Source: Mycobacterium sp. M26 (GTDB lineage Bacteria; Actinomycetota; Actinomycetes; Mycobacteriales; Mycobacteriaceae). Taken from it: DNA of 64,000 nucleotides. The notes under the pieces were generated by a model, which saw nothing but the letters and a program-made list of their open reading frames with translations, made no database searches and was not told where the DNA came from. The position numbers and the translations under genes are program-made. The stretch is taken from the NCBI RefSeq assembly GCF_001494595.1, contig NZ_LN929908.1:2517716-2581715 (forward strand), read 5' to 3'. This document shows positions 20,305-28,318 of this stretch, piece by piece; within the stretch, counting starts at the first letter, position 1; each line of letters opens with the position of its first letter.

Positions 20305-20739
20305 TCACGCGTTCTTCCAGACCACGGCAGTGGCGCCGTCGATGTGCATGACGGTGACGTGATCACCCGGTTCGTACACATCGTTGTCGTTGTACGGGCG
20401 GGCCGTCCAGACCTCGCCGTCGAGTTTCACCTGGCCTTCATGCTGGGACACCCGGCCGAGCACCAGCGCATTCTTGCCCTCCAGCGCCTTGACCGGGTCG
20501 GGCAGCCCCTTGCCGGCGCTCAGCTTTCGCCGCAAGGTCGGCCGAACCAGCACCAGCAGCAGGATCGAGACCACCAGGAACACCGCGCCGTCGACCCACA
20601 CCGGCAGGTCCAGTAGCCAGCTCGACCCGGCCGCGGCCAGCGCACCACCGGAGAGCATCAGCAGGAACATGTCACCGGTGAGTGCTTCGGCACCGGCAAG
20701 GCCCAGTGCGAACACGAGCCAGATCAGCGCCCCGGGCAT
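20305..20739 (-). CDS. NfeD-like membrane protein
   Basis: A 144-residue protein with three or four hydrophobic segments in the first 70 residues and a C-terminal OB-fold-like domain (about 85-140; GKNALVLGRV ... EPGDHVTVMHIDGATAVV), the short-form NfeD architecture. It works with the stomatin-like protein encoded 35 bp downstream, probably in membrane-domain organisation. The start is ATG 20739; TATCCT lies exactly 6 nt upstream, indicating a leaderless mRNA. It is divergent from the Rv1486c-like gene across a 78-bp spacer. Confidence 0.88.
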   Translation of the reverse strand: MPGALIWLVFALGLAGAEALTGDMFLLMLSGGALAAAGSSWLLDLPVWVDGAVFLVVSILLLVLVRPTLRRKLSAGKGLPDPVKALEGKNALVLGRVSQHEGQVKLDGEVWTARPYNDNDVYEPGDHVTVMHIDGATAVVWKNA

Positions 20740-20745
20740 AAGGCC

Positions 20746-20751
20746 AGGATA
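20746..20751 (-). promoter_or_regulatory. -10 hexamer for a leaderless nfeD-SPFH transcript
   Basis: TATCCT, a good TANNNT match, is followed by 6 nt and the ATG start, with no ribosome binding site in between. Confidence 0.5.
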
Positions 20752-20802
20752 CGCGGGAAAACGAAGCCGTGGTTGCGGACGGCCACTTCAAGGTCCACCC
20801 AT

Positions 20803-20808
20803 TACACT
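20803..20808 (+). promoter_or_regulatory. -10 hexamer for the Rv1486c-like gene
   Basis: TACACT lies 9 nt before ATG 20818, so the transcript would begin at or within about 3 nt of the start codon. This supports choosing 20818 over the in-frame ATG at 20773. Confidence 0.45.
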
Positions 20809-20817
20809 GCCAGCATC

Positions 20818-21690
20818 ATGTGGTGCCCGAGTGTTTCGCTGTCGATGTGGGCCAACGCCTGGCTGGCCGGCCAGGCGGCGCCCGATGACGTCCTGGACGC
20901 GTTATCCTCCTGGGCGCCAACGCATTCCGTGACCGCATACGACTCGGTGGCGGCGGGCCGGACCGGCCTGCCCTGGCCCGATGTCGACGATGCCGGTGCG
21001 GTATCACTGCTGCAGACGGTGCGCAGCGTCGCCGGTGGCCGCGCCGACATCGGCTGGCCTTCGCGGCCTTCGATATCGGTTGCTCTGCCGGTTCCCGGCG
21101 ACGTTCGCGGACTGGCGGCCGGTACCCAATTCCAGCGCGACGCGCTGGCATCGGGCGAGGCGATGATCATCACCGGCGCAGGCGGTGACGTCGTCGGACT
21201 GGTCCCCGACTTCGAATACGACGACGTCGACGACGAACTCCCCGATGGCGACCGGGTTCCGGAACTGTGCGCTCTGTCCTGGACGGTCTACTCGCTGCCG
21301 GCCGGCCCGCCGCCGGACCACGTCGACCTCGGCGAGGCCGAGTACGCGCTGCGCTCGGCGGTGCGCTCAGCCGCCGAAGCACTCGGTGCCCTGCAACTGG
21401 GATCGGCCGGTGCGGTGGACGACCCGCGGGGACTCGTCGAGCAGGTGCTGGAGACCAACCAGCATCACCGCGCCCCCGACCATGCGCCGACCCGCGCGCT
21501 GCGAGTGCTGGAGAACGCGGCCCGGGTGGACGCCATCATCACCGTGAGTTCAGGGCTGATGCCGATCGGCACGCAGAGCGCCTCGGAGGCTCAGATCGCC
21601 AGCGAGGCACTGCGGCCGCTGGCCGGCGTGGTGCGTTCGGCCCGGATGGCCGCGGTCAGCGCGATCCTGGAGTCGGCCTGGCAGCGTTAG
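20818..21690 (+). CDS. Conserved hypothetical protein (Rv1486c-like)
   Basis: About 290 residues from ATG 20818; an upstream in-frame ATG at 20773 would add 15 unconvincing residues and lies before the candidate -10. I do not recognise a domain. The protein is acidic, with no signal peptide or membrane segment, and has an alanine/glutamate-rich helical C-terminus. Gene order (next to hemH, opposite strand) matches Rv1486c of M. tuberculosis. Its last 35 bp overlap the 3' end of hemH on the other strand. No function is proposed. Confidence 0.75.
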   Translation: MWCPSVSLSMWANAWLAGQAAPDDVLDALSSWAPTHSVTAYDSVAAGRTGLPWPDVDDAGAVSLLQTVRSVAGGRADIGWPSRPSISVALPVPGDVRGLAAGTQFQRDALASGEAMIITGAGGDVVGLVPDFEYDDVDDELPDGDRVPELCALSWTVYSLPAGPPPDHVDLGEAEYALRSAVRSAAEALGALQLGSAGAVDDPRGLVEQVLETNQHHRAPDHAPTRALRVLENAARVDAIITVSSGLMPIGTQSASEAQIASEALRPLAGVVRSARMAAVSAILESAWQR

Positions 21691-22729
21691 CCGCTGCGGC
21701 CGCGGTGGCTACGCATTCGGCCGTGCAGAACTGGCCGTTGACGCTGGACCCGTAGCCCGGAACTGGCTGGGCACCAACGACTCTGGCGGGTTCCCGGCCG
21801 TCGCGGGCCTCGTCGAGCAGATCGAGCACCATGCGGGCGAAGCGGCGCTGCGCGTTCGGCGTCGAGGCCCTGGCCAAGGCGATACCGAGGTCGTCGGCCT
21901 GCTCCTTGAGTTCGTTGTCCAGATCCCAGATGACCTCGATGTGGTCGGAGACGAAGCCGACCGGGCAGGCGATGACGGCCTCGGTACCAGCCGCCGCCAG
22001 GGCCGAAAGGTGATCGCCCACATCAGGTTCCAGCCAGGGCACCTGCGGCGGCCCGGAACGCGACTGCCACACCTGGTCATAGTCGTCGTATCCGGCGGCG
22101 GCCGCCACCAGCCCCGCACAGTAAGCCACCTGCCGGGCGTAGAGGTCCGGCCCGCACCGATTGGCCGCGCGCAGCGGGATCGAGTGCGCGGTGAACACCA
22201 ATCTGGCCTTCTGGCGCAGTGATTCGGGCAGGGTGGCCGCGGCGTCTGCAATCGCCTCGGCGAACAGTTCGATCAGCAACGGATGGTCGAAGAACTGCCG
22301 CAGCTTGATGAGTTCGGGCGCACCGTCACCGACCGCGGCCCGGGCCCTGGTCAGATCCTCCTGGTACTGCGCACATCCGGAGTAGCCACCCCAGGCCGAC
22401 GTGGTGAACACCGCGGCGCGGCGCACGCCGTCGGCCGTCATGGTGGCCAAGGTGTCCTCGACGAACGGATGCCAGTTGCGGTTGCCGAAGTACACCGGCA
22501 GTTGCTCACCGCGATCGGCGAGTTCGGCGACAATCTCGTCGATGAGTGCGCGATTGATCGCGTTGATGGGCGAGACGCCGCCGAAGTGCAGATAGTGCTC
22601 GGCGACACCGGCGAGCCGCTCCGGCGGGATACCGCGCCCGCGGGTGACGTTCTCCAGGAACGGCATCACCTCGTCGGGCCCTTCGGGCCCGCCGAAGGAC
22701 AGCACCAGGAGCGCGTCGACGTCCGTCAC
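21656..22729 (-). CDS. hemH: Ferrochelatase (coproporphyrin/protoporphyrin ferrochelatase)
   Basis: A 357-residue enzyme inserting Fe2+ into the porphyrin at the end of heme synthesis. The catalytic His is in FTAHSIP, and the conserved SDHIEVIWDLD block follows. The start is GTG 22729, overlapping the inhA stop by 4 bp (GTGA), so it is translationally coupled. The C-terminus has cysteines in FCTAEC that could belong to the [2Fe-2S] cluster reported for actinobacterial ferrochelatases; this is inferred. fabG1-inhA-hemH is the known mycobacterial operon order. The 3' end overlaps the convergent Rv1486c-like gene by 35 bp. Confidence 0.96.
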   Translation of the reverse strand: MTDVDALLVLSFGGPEGPDEVMPFLENVTRGRGIPPERLAGVAEHYLHFGGVSPINAINRALIDEIVAELADRGEQLPVYFGNRNWHPFVEDTLATMTADGVRRAAVFTTSAWGGYSGCAQYQEDLTRARAAVGDGAPELIKLRQFFDHPLLIELFAEAIADAAATLPESLRQKARLVFTAHSIPLRAANRCGPDLYARQVAYCAGLVAAAAGYDDYDQVWQSRSGPPQVPWLEPDVGDHLSALAAAGTEAVIACPVGFVSDHIEVIWDLDNELKEQADDLGIALARASTPNAQRRFARMVLDLLDEARDGREPARVVGAQPVPGYGSSVNGQFCTAECVATAAAAANAARPTPGSR

Positions 22730-23535
22730 AGCAACTGGGTGCTGGCGCCGCCGTCGGCGTAGATGATGGTGCCGGTGGTGGCAGGCAGCCACTCCGAGAT
22801 CAGGGCGCAGACGGTCTTGGCCACCGGGGTCGGGTCCTTCATGTCCCAGCCGAGCGGGGCGCGCTGGTCCCAACCCTCTTCGAGCAGCTGCATCTGGGCA
22901 CCGGCCTCGTCGCCGAGCGCACCGCCGACGATGGCGCTCATGGCCAGGGTCCGGATCGGGCCTGCGGCAACGAGATTGGAGCGCACACCGTAGGCGCCGG
23001 CCTCGCGGGCCACGAACCGGTTCACCGACTCCAGCGCGCTCTTGGCCACCGTCATCCAGTTGTAGGCGGGCATCGCCCGGGTGGGGTCGAAGTCCATGCC
23101 GACGATGCCGCCGCCGGCGTTCATGATCGGCAGGGTGGCCTTGGCCAGCGAGGCGTAGGAGTAGGCCGAGATGTGGATGCCCTTGGCGACATCCTCGTAG
23201 GGGGCGTCGAAGAAGGGGTTGACGCCCATCCCGGTCTGCGGCATGAAGCCGATCGAGTGCACCACGCCGTCGAGCTTGTTGCCCTCGCCGATGACCTCGC
23301 TGATACGGCCGGCCAGGCTGTCGAGGTGCTCGGAGTTCTGCACGTCCAGTTCCAGCAAGGGTGCCGGGTTGGGCAACCGGTCGATGATGCGCTGGATCAG
23401 ACGGAGGCGGTCGAAGCCGGTGCACACGATCTCGGCGCCCTGCTCCTGGGCGACCCGTGCGATGTGGAACGCGATCGACGAGTCGGTGATGATCCCGGTG
23501 ACCAGGATCCGCTTACCTTCGAGCAAACCTGCCAT
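22726..23535 (-). CDS. inhA: Enoyl-ACP reductase (NADH), FAS-II; isoniazid target
   Basis: A 269-residue short-chain dehydrogenase that reduces the trans-2-enoyl-ACP double bond in mycolic-acid elongation. The catalytic Tyr158 and Lys165 are present (MPAYNWMTVAK), as are the NADH-binding region GIITDSSIA and Phe149. The residues where resistance changes are well known in M. tuberculosis (Ile16, Ile21, Ser94) are wild type. The start ATG 23535 has a strong GAGGAGAAGG-type ribosome binding site. It follows fabG1 by 34 bp and overlaps hemH by 4 bp, so it is expressed from the fabG1 promoter. Confidence 0.98.
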   Translation of the reverse strand: MAGLLEGKRILVTGIITDSSIAFHIARVAQEQGAEIVCTGFDRLRLIQRIIDRLPNPAPLLELDVQNSEHLDSLAGRISEVIGEGNKLDGVVHSIGFMPQTGMGVNPFFDAPYEDVAKGIHISAYSYASLAKATLPIMNAGGGIVGMDFDPTRAMPAYNWMTVAKSALESVNRFVAREAGAYGVRSNLVAAGPIRTLAMSAIVGGALGDEAGAQMQLLEEGWDQRAPLGWDMKDPTPVAKTVCALISEWLPATTGTIIYADGGASTQLL

Positions 23536-23569
23536 GTGAAAGTCCTTCTCCTCTATTGGCTCTCGGGGC

Positions 23570-24310
23570 CTAGTGGCCCATTCCCATGCCGCCGTCGACG
23601 GGGATCACCGCACCGGCGATGTAACTGGCGTCCTCGGAGGCCAGGAAGCTGACCGCACCGGCCACCTCTTCGGCCGTCCCCACCCGCTTGGCGGGAATGA
23701 AGTCCAGGGCGCCGGCCTGAATCCGTTCGTCGAGGGCACGTGTCATCTCGGTGTCGATGTATCCGGGCGCGACCACGTTGGCGGTGACACCGGCCTTCGA
23801 CAGTTCCCGGGAGATCGAGCGCGCCATGCCGATCAGACCGGCCTTGGCGGCCGCGTAGTTGGCCTGATTGCCGATGCCCCACATGCCGGAGACCGAGCCG
23901 ATGAAGATGATGCGGCCGAACCGATTGCGCTGCATGCTGCGGCAGGCCCGCTGGGCCACCCGGAACGCGCCGGTGAGGTTGGCGTCGATGACCTCGGTGA
24001 ACCGCTCCTCGGTCATCCGCATCAGGAAGGCGTCCTTGGAGATGCCGGCGTTGGACACCAGCACCTCGACGGGACCCTGGTGCTCCTCGACCTCTTTGAA
24101 CGCGCGGTCGACGGCCTCGCTGTCGGTGACGTCACACACCACGCCGAACAATCCTTCGGGGGCGCCGGATCCGCGGTGGGTGACGGCCACCTTGTGACCG
24201 TCAGCCGCCAGCCGCTGCGCGATCGCCAGGCCGATGCCCCGGTTGCCGCCGGTGACCAGCACCGAGCGGGAGACGAACGGAGGTTTACCGCCCACAGCGT
24301 TATCGGTCAT
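23570..24310 (-). CDS. fabG1: Beta-ketoacyl-ACP reductase MabA (FAS-II)
   Basis: A 246-residue SDR from ATG 24310 (MTDNAVGG); an upstream start at 24355 is rejected because the -10 element lies in between. It reduces beta-ketoacyl-ACP with NADPH in mycolic-acid elongation. Visible motifs: GGNRGIG cofactor loop (21-27) and the catalytic triad Ser139, Tyr152, Lys156. The C-terminus GGMGMGH is characteristic of mycobacterial MabA. It is the first gene of fabG1-inhA-hemH. The mRNA is probably leaderless, as in M. tuberculosis, where promoter mutations just upstream raise InhA. Confidence 0.97.
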   Translation of the reverse strand: MTDNAVGGKPPFVSRSVLVTGGNRGIGLAIAQRLAADGHKVAVTHRGSGAPEGLFGVVCDVTDSEAVDRAFKEVEEHQGPVEVLVSNAGISKDAFLMRMTEERFTEVIDANLTGAFRVAQRACRSMQRNRFGRIIFIGSVSGMWGIGNQANYAAAKAGLIGMARSISRELSKAGVTANVVAPGYIDTEMTRALDERIQAGALDFIPAKRVGTAEEVAGAVSFLASEDASYIAGAVIPVDGGMGMGH

Positions 24311-24317
24311 GCCCGTC

Positions 24318-24323
24318 AACTTA
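24318..24323 (-). promoter_or_regulatory. -10 hexamer of the fabG1-inhA promoter (leaderless)
   Basis: TAAGTT lies 7 nt before the fabG1 ATG. It sits in the same place as the TAGGTT box I recall upstream of M. tuberculosis fabG1, so this is the position equivalent to the isoniazid/ethionamide-resistance promoter region. Confidence 0.6.
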
Positions 24324-24366
24324 GTGCCTGCCACCGGTCGCGCCGAAATCGACACCAGGGCTGCAC

Positions 24367-24384
24367 GCCCGGCATCAGCCGGGC
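24367..24384 (-). terminator. GC hairpin spanning the VWA-gene stop codon
   Basis: GCCCGGC and GCCGGGC form a perfect 7-bp stem with the 4-nt loop ATCA. The TGA stop of the VWA gene begins in the loop. No T tract follows, as is common in mycobacteria. It separates the moxR1 operon from the fabG1 promoter about 45 bp downstream. Confidence 0.5.
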
Positions 24385-25382
24385 AGACGCCGGTTGATCA
24401 GCAGGGCGGCCAGCGCCGCCAAAGCCAGAACCAGTGCACCGAGCCGCAGCCAGCCGGTGCTGGCGTCGCCCTTGATGGTCTCGTAGCCGATCTGCTCCTG
24501 CAGCGAGGTGAAGACCTCTTTGAGCTGCTCGAGGCTCGACGCGGTGTAGGCGTTGCCCCCGGAGAGTTCGGCGATCTTCTTGAGCATGTCGTCGTCGACC
24601 GGGACCGGCTGGCGCTGGTCGTTGATCTCGACGTAGCCGTACGGGGTGCCAAAGGACACCGTGGAGATCGGCACCCCCTGGTCCTTGGCGGTGCGCGCGG
24701 CGGTGAACGCACCCTTGGGGTTGTCCGGGTTGGACGGCACGGTCTCCTTACCGTCCGACATCAGCACGATGCGGGCCGGCGGCGGGGTGTCACCGCCGCC
24801 GATCACGGCGCCGACGGTCGCGATCGCCTGCAGCCCGGTGAAGATGGCCTCACCGGTGGCGGTGCGGTCGGCCAGTTGCAGCTTGTCGATCGCCGCCTTG
24901 GTGGCCTCGCGGTTGGTGGTCGGCGAGACGAGCACGGTGGCGGTACCGGCATAGGCGATCAGCCCGAGGTTGATGCCGGGGGTCAGCTGGTCGGCGAACT
25001 GCTTGGCGGCCTCCTGGGCGGCGGCCAGACGGCTGGGCTCGACATCGGTGGCGCGCATGGATTGCGAGACGTCGATGGTCAGCATCACCACAGCCCGATT
25101 GCGCGGAATCCGCACATCGTTGGTGGGGCCCGCCATCGCCACCGTCAGCAACACCAGTGAGGCCACCAAAAGGGCGGCCGGCAGGTGGCGCCACTTGTTC
25201 GGCCGTTTGGGCGCAACGCTTTCCAGCAGTTCCATGTTGGCGAACCGCAGGATGCGCCGCTGCCGGGCGAACTGGACGACGATGTAGAGGCCGACCAATC
25301 CCGCCACGACGAGCAGGAACAGAAAGAACCAGGGGTGTTCGAAGCCGGACAGCGTCATCGGCCCGAGCAACGGCAATGTCAT
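24375..25382 (-). CDS. VWA-domain membrane protein (Rv1481-like, MoxR-associated)
   Basis: A 335-residue protein with two N-terminal transmembrane helices (about 15-38 and 65-85), a von Willebrand A domain (about 95-290) with an intact MIDAS motif DVSQS and downstream Thr/Asp, and a C-terminal helix (about 310-330). This is the BatA/Aerotolerance-type layout. It is third in moxR1-DUF58-VWA, each overlapping the next by 4 bp. These modules pair a MoxR AAA+ ATPase with VWA proteins to mature or assemble targets, often in the envelope. The target is unknown here; adjacent ripA/ripB suggests cell-wall roles (inference). Confidence 0.9.
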   Translation of the reverse strand: MTLPLLGPMTLSGFEHPWFFLFLLVVAGLVGLYIVVQFARQRRILRFANMELLESVAPKRPNKWRHLPAALLVASLVLLTVAMAGPTNDVRIPRNRAVVMLTIDVSQSMRATDVEPSRLAAAQEAAKQFADQLTPGINLGLIAYAGTATVLVSPTTNREATKAAIDKLQLADRTATGEAIFTGLQAIATVGAVIGGGDTPPPARIVLMSDGKETVPSNPDNPKGAFTAARTAKDQGVPISTVSFGTPYGYVEINDQRQPVPVDDDMLKKIAELSGGNAYTASSLEQLKEVFTSLQEQIGYETIKGDASTGWLRLGALVLALAALAALLINRRLPG

Positions 25383-26323
25383 TGGCTACCTGCCAGGGCG
25401 CCGCGGCGCCGGGACGCGACGAACCGCACGATGTCGGCGATCCAGTCGCGGTCGGTGCGCAGGGTCATCAGTGGCGCCCCGCACCGGCGCAGCGTGCGCG
25501 CGACCTCGTCGCGGTGGGCCGACGCAGCCCGGGCGAAGTCATCGCGCAACTGGGCGTCGATGGTGAATTCACGGGTGACACCGGACTCGGTGTCCTGCAG
25601 GATCACATCCCCGACATCGGGCAGTTCGACGTCACGCGGGTCGAGCACCTCGATACCCAATACCTCGTGCCGGGCGGCGATGGCCCGCAGCGGGCGCATC
25701 CAGTTGATCGGGCCGAGGAAGTCACTGATCACCACGGCCATCCCGCGGCGGCGCTCCGGCCGGCGCAGGGCGTCGATCGCCGCAGCCAGGTCACCGCGCA
25801 CACCCAGCGGGGCGCGCGGCGAGGTCGCGATCGCGCGCAGCAGGGTCTGCTCGTGCTGGCGCCCGGCCCGCGCCGGCACCCGCACCACCTGGTCGCCGTT
25901 GGCGATCAGAGCGCCGATCCGGTTGCCACCGCCGCTGTTGAGGTAGGTGATCGCCGCGGCGGCGGCCACCGCGAGGTCACGCTTCTCGCAGCCCGCGGTG
26001 CCGAAGTCCAGGCTGGCCGACATGTCGACCACCATCCAGGTCTCCAGCTCGCGGTCGGCGATCATCTGCCGGACGTGCGGGTGGGTGGTGCGTGCCGTCA
26101 CCGACCAGTCCATCCGGCGCACGTCGTCGCCGGGCTGATACATCCGCGACTCCCCCGGCTCCGAGCCGGGGCCGGGGATCAGGCCGAGGTGATTTCCCTG
26201 CAGCACCCCGTCGAGCTTGCGCTTGACGGTGAGCTCCAGGGTCCGCAGTGCGGCCGACAGCTTGGCGTCACCGATCTCACCGCGCTGGAACGACGGCGGG
26301 TGGACGGTCTCGGACTCGCTCAC
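25379..26323 (-). CDS. DUF58 protein (Rv1480-like)
   Basis: A 314-residue cytoplasmic protein of the DUF58 family, with the hallmark GPGSEPGESRMYQPGDDVRRMDW region (about residues 50-70) and a degenerate VWA-like fold after it (VVDMSASLDFG). It overlaps moxR1 upstream and the VWA gene downstream by 4 bp each, so the three are translationally coupled. DUF58 proteins accompany MoxR ATPases, and their biochemical role is unsettled. Confidence 0.88.
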   Translation of the reverse strand: MSESETVHPPSFQRGEIGDAKLSAALRTLELTVKRKLDGVLQGNHLGLIPGPGSEPGESRMYQPGDDVRRMDWSVTARTTHPHVRQMIADRELETWMVVDMSASLDFGTAGCEKRDLAVAAAAAITYLNSGGGNRIGALIANGDQVVRVPARAGRQHEQTLLRAIATSPRAPLGVRGDLAAAIDALRRPERRRGMAVVISDFLGPINWMRPLRAIAARHEVLGIEVLDPRDVELPDVGDVILQDTESGVTREFTIDAQLRDDFARAASAHRDEVARTLRRCGAPLMTLRTDRDWIADIVRFVASRRRGALAGSQ

Positions 26324-27447
26324 CGACCGTTGGAGCCTGCCGCGGCGGGAACCACCGGGGGCACCGAATGTCCTTGCTGCGGAACAGCATTCACCTGAGG
26401 CAGCGCGACGGTCTGCAGAATCCGGCTGATCACCGTCTCGGCCTTGACGTCATCGGCCAGGGCGTCGTAGGTGAGCACCAGACGGTGCCGCAGCACGTCG
26501 GGGATGACGTCGATGACGTCCTGCGGGATCACGTAGTCGCGGCCGCGGACCAGAGCCAGCGCCCGGGCCGCAGCGATGATGCCCAGCGAGGCACGCGGCG
26601 AGGCACCGAAGGCGATCCAGGACTTGACGTCGTTGAGGCCGAACTGCTCGGGCCGGCGGGTCGCGGTGACCACGCGCACCACGTAGTCGACCAGTGCGTG
26701 ATGCACGAAGTTGTTGGCGGCCACCTCCTGCAGGCGCAGCAGGTCGCCGGTCTCCAGGATCTGCTTGGGCTCCGGCGGGGTGACACCCATCCGGTAGATG
26801 ATCTCGCGCTCTTCTTCCGGCGACGGATAGTCGACGTTGATCTTGAACAGGAAGCGGTCGCGCTGCGCTTCGGGCAGCGGGTAGACGCCTTCGTTCTCAA
26901 TCGGGTTCTGGGTCGCCATGACCAGGAACGGCTTGGGCAGCGGGTAGGTCTTGCCGCCGATGGAGATCTTGCGCTCGGCCATCACCTCGAGCAGCGCCGA
27001 CTGGACCTTTGCCGGGGCGCGGTTGATCTCGTCGGCGAGCAGGAAGTTCACCACCACCGGGCCAAGTTCGATGTCGAACTCCTCGCGGCCCTGGCGGTAG
27101 ATGCGGGTACCGATGATGTCGGTGGGCACCAGGTCAGGGGTGAACTGGATGCGCGCGAAGGTGCCGCCGACGACCTTGGCGAACGTCTCGACCGCCAGCG
27201 TCTTGGCCACGCCGGGCACACCTTCGAGCAGCACGTGCCCCTTGGCGAGCAGGCCCACCAGGATGCGTTCGACCAGTTGGTCCTGGCCGACGATGATGCG
27301 CTTGACCTCGAAGATCGCCCGCTCCAGGGTGTGTACCTCGCCGGCCAGCCCATTACCGCCGGACGGCGGCGCGGCCGGGGCTCCACTCGGGCCGGCGAAA
27401 CCCCCGGGGACTCCAGAACCCGGGACCGACCCACCTGGTGACGTCAT
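26320..27447 (-). CDS. moxR1: MoxR-family AAA+ ATPase
   Basis: A 375-residue AAA+ protein from ATG 27447, which has a strong GGAGG 6 nt upstream; a longer frame to 27513 lacks such a site. Features: a Gly/Pro-rich N-terminal 30 residues, Walker A GVPGVAKT, Walker B (LLADEINRAP), sensor 1 (MATQNPIE) and the AAA-lid domain. MoxR ATPases act as chaperones for VWA-partner systems. It is first in the moxR1-DUF58-VWA operon and lies 151 bp downstream of ripB. Its counterpart is Rv1479 by gene order. Confidence 0.95.
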   Translation of the reverse strand: MTSPGGSVPGSGVPGGFAGPSGAPAAPPSGGNGLAGEVHTLERAIFEVKRIIVGQDQLVERILVGLLAKGHVLLEGVPGVAKTLAVETFAKVVGGTFARIQFTPDLVPTDIIGTRIYRQGREEFDIELGPVVVNFLLADEINRAPAKVQSALLEVMAERKISIGGKTYPLPKPFLVMATQNPIENEGVYPLPEAQRDRFLFKINVDYPSPEEEREIIYRMGVTPPEPKQILETGDLLRLQEVAANNFVHHALVDYVVRVVTATRRPEQFGLNDVKSWIAFGASPRASLGIIAAARALALVRGRDYVIPQDVIDVIPDVLRHRLVLTYDALADDVKAETVISRILQTVALPQVNAVPQQGHSVPPVVPAAAGSNGR

Positions 27448-27598
27448 CAACTTCCTCCACAGCTGTTGGATTCCTCGGGCGCCACCGTTGTGCACGGCCG
27501 CGCCCTGACACAACTATTCCAGGCGTTCCTGAATCCGTCGACGTGCCCGCTTGCTGGCGCGTCGGACGCACCGCGGCGAATCCGACGGCCCAGGACGC

Positions 27599-28294
27599 TC
27601 AGGTCTCGATGATGCGCGTCAGATACGGCGTCATGCCCGCGGTCCGGACCGGGCTGACGGTGACCTGGCCGGCCGCCGAGGACGCCTCCAGCATCTGGCC
27701 GTTGCCCAGGTAGATGGTGACGTGCTGGGTGCCGCCGGGGCCGTAGAAGATCAGGTCGCCGCGCTTGGCCTCGGCGGGCGAGACGTGCCGGCCGGCGTTG
27801 TACTGGTCACCGGAGTACTTGGGCAGCAGCACGCCGACCCCGGCGAAGGCGTAGCGGACGAAGCCCGAGCAGTCGTAGCCGACTTTGCCTGCGTCCTGCT
27901 CGACACCGGCACTGGGTCCGTTGACGGCGCCGCCGCCCCAGGAGTAGGGCACCCCGCGCTGGGAGGCTCCGCGGGCGATCACGTACTCGATGGCCTGCGG
28001 GCCACGGACCCGGCCGCCGGGCAACGCGGACGGCGAGCCGCCGCCGAAGCCGAGGCCGGCCAGGAACTTGCGGCCCAGGTCCATGGTGGCCTGGGCGGCC
28101 TGCTGGGTCACCTGCAGCGAGGCGTTGGCCAACGCCACCGGGTCACCGGGGGCGCCGGCGCTGAGGATCTTCGGCAATGTCGGATCCCACTCGCCCGGAT
28201 CCGCCTGCGCCGGACTGGCGAGGCCGACGGTCAGCGCCAGAGCGGTCAGGATCGTCCCGATGGCCTGTAGGCATCGAGATGCATTGCGCGACAT
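27599..28294 (-). CDS. ripB: NlpC/P60 peptidoglycan endopeptidase RipB
   Basis: A 231-residue secreted hydrolase cleaving D-Glu-mDAP stem-peptide bonds. It has a signal peptide ending in ASPAQA (about residues 1-31), a short linker, and an NlpC/P60 domain with catalytic Cys142 (YDCSGF) and His191 (TQHVTIYLG). It lacks the long N-terminal coiled coil of RipA, which normally inhibits that enzyme, as is usual for RipB. It follows ripA by 24 bp and is probably co-transcribed. Its NlpC domain is a clear paralogue of the one in RipA. Confidence 0.96.
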   Translation of the reverse strand: MSRNASRCLQAIGTILTALALTVGLASPAQADPGEWDPTLPKILSAGAPGDPVALANASLQVTQQAAQATMDLGRKFLAGLGFGGGSPSALPGGRVRGPQAIEYVIARGASQRGVPYSWGGGAVNGPSAGVEQDAGKVGYDCSGFVRYAFAGVGVLLPKYSGDQYNAGRHVSPAEAKRGDLIFYGPGGTQHVTIYLGNGQMLEASSAAGQVTVSPVRTAGMTPYLTRIIET

Positions 28295-28318
28295 GGGATG
28301 GCTCCGTAGGTGTCGGTG

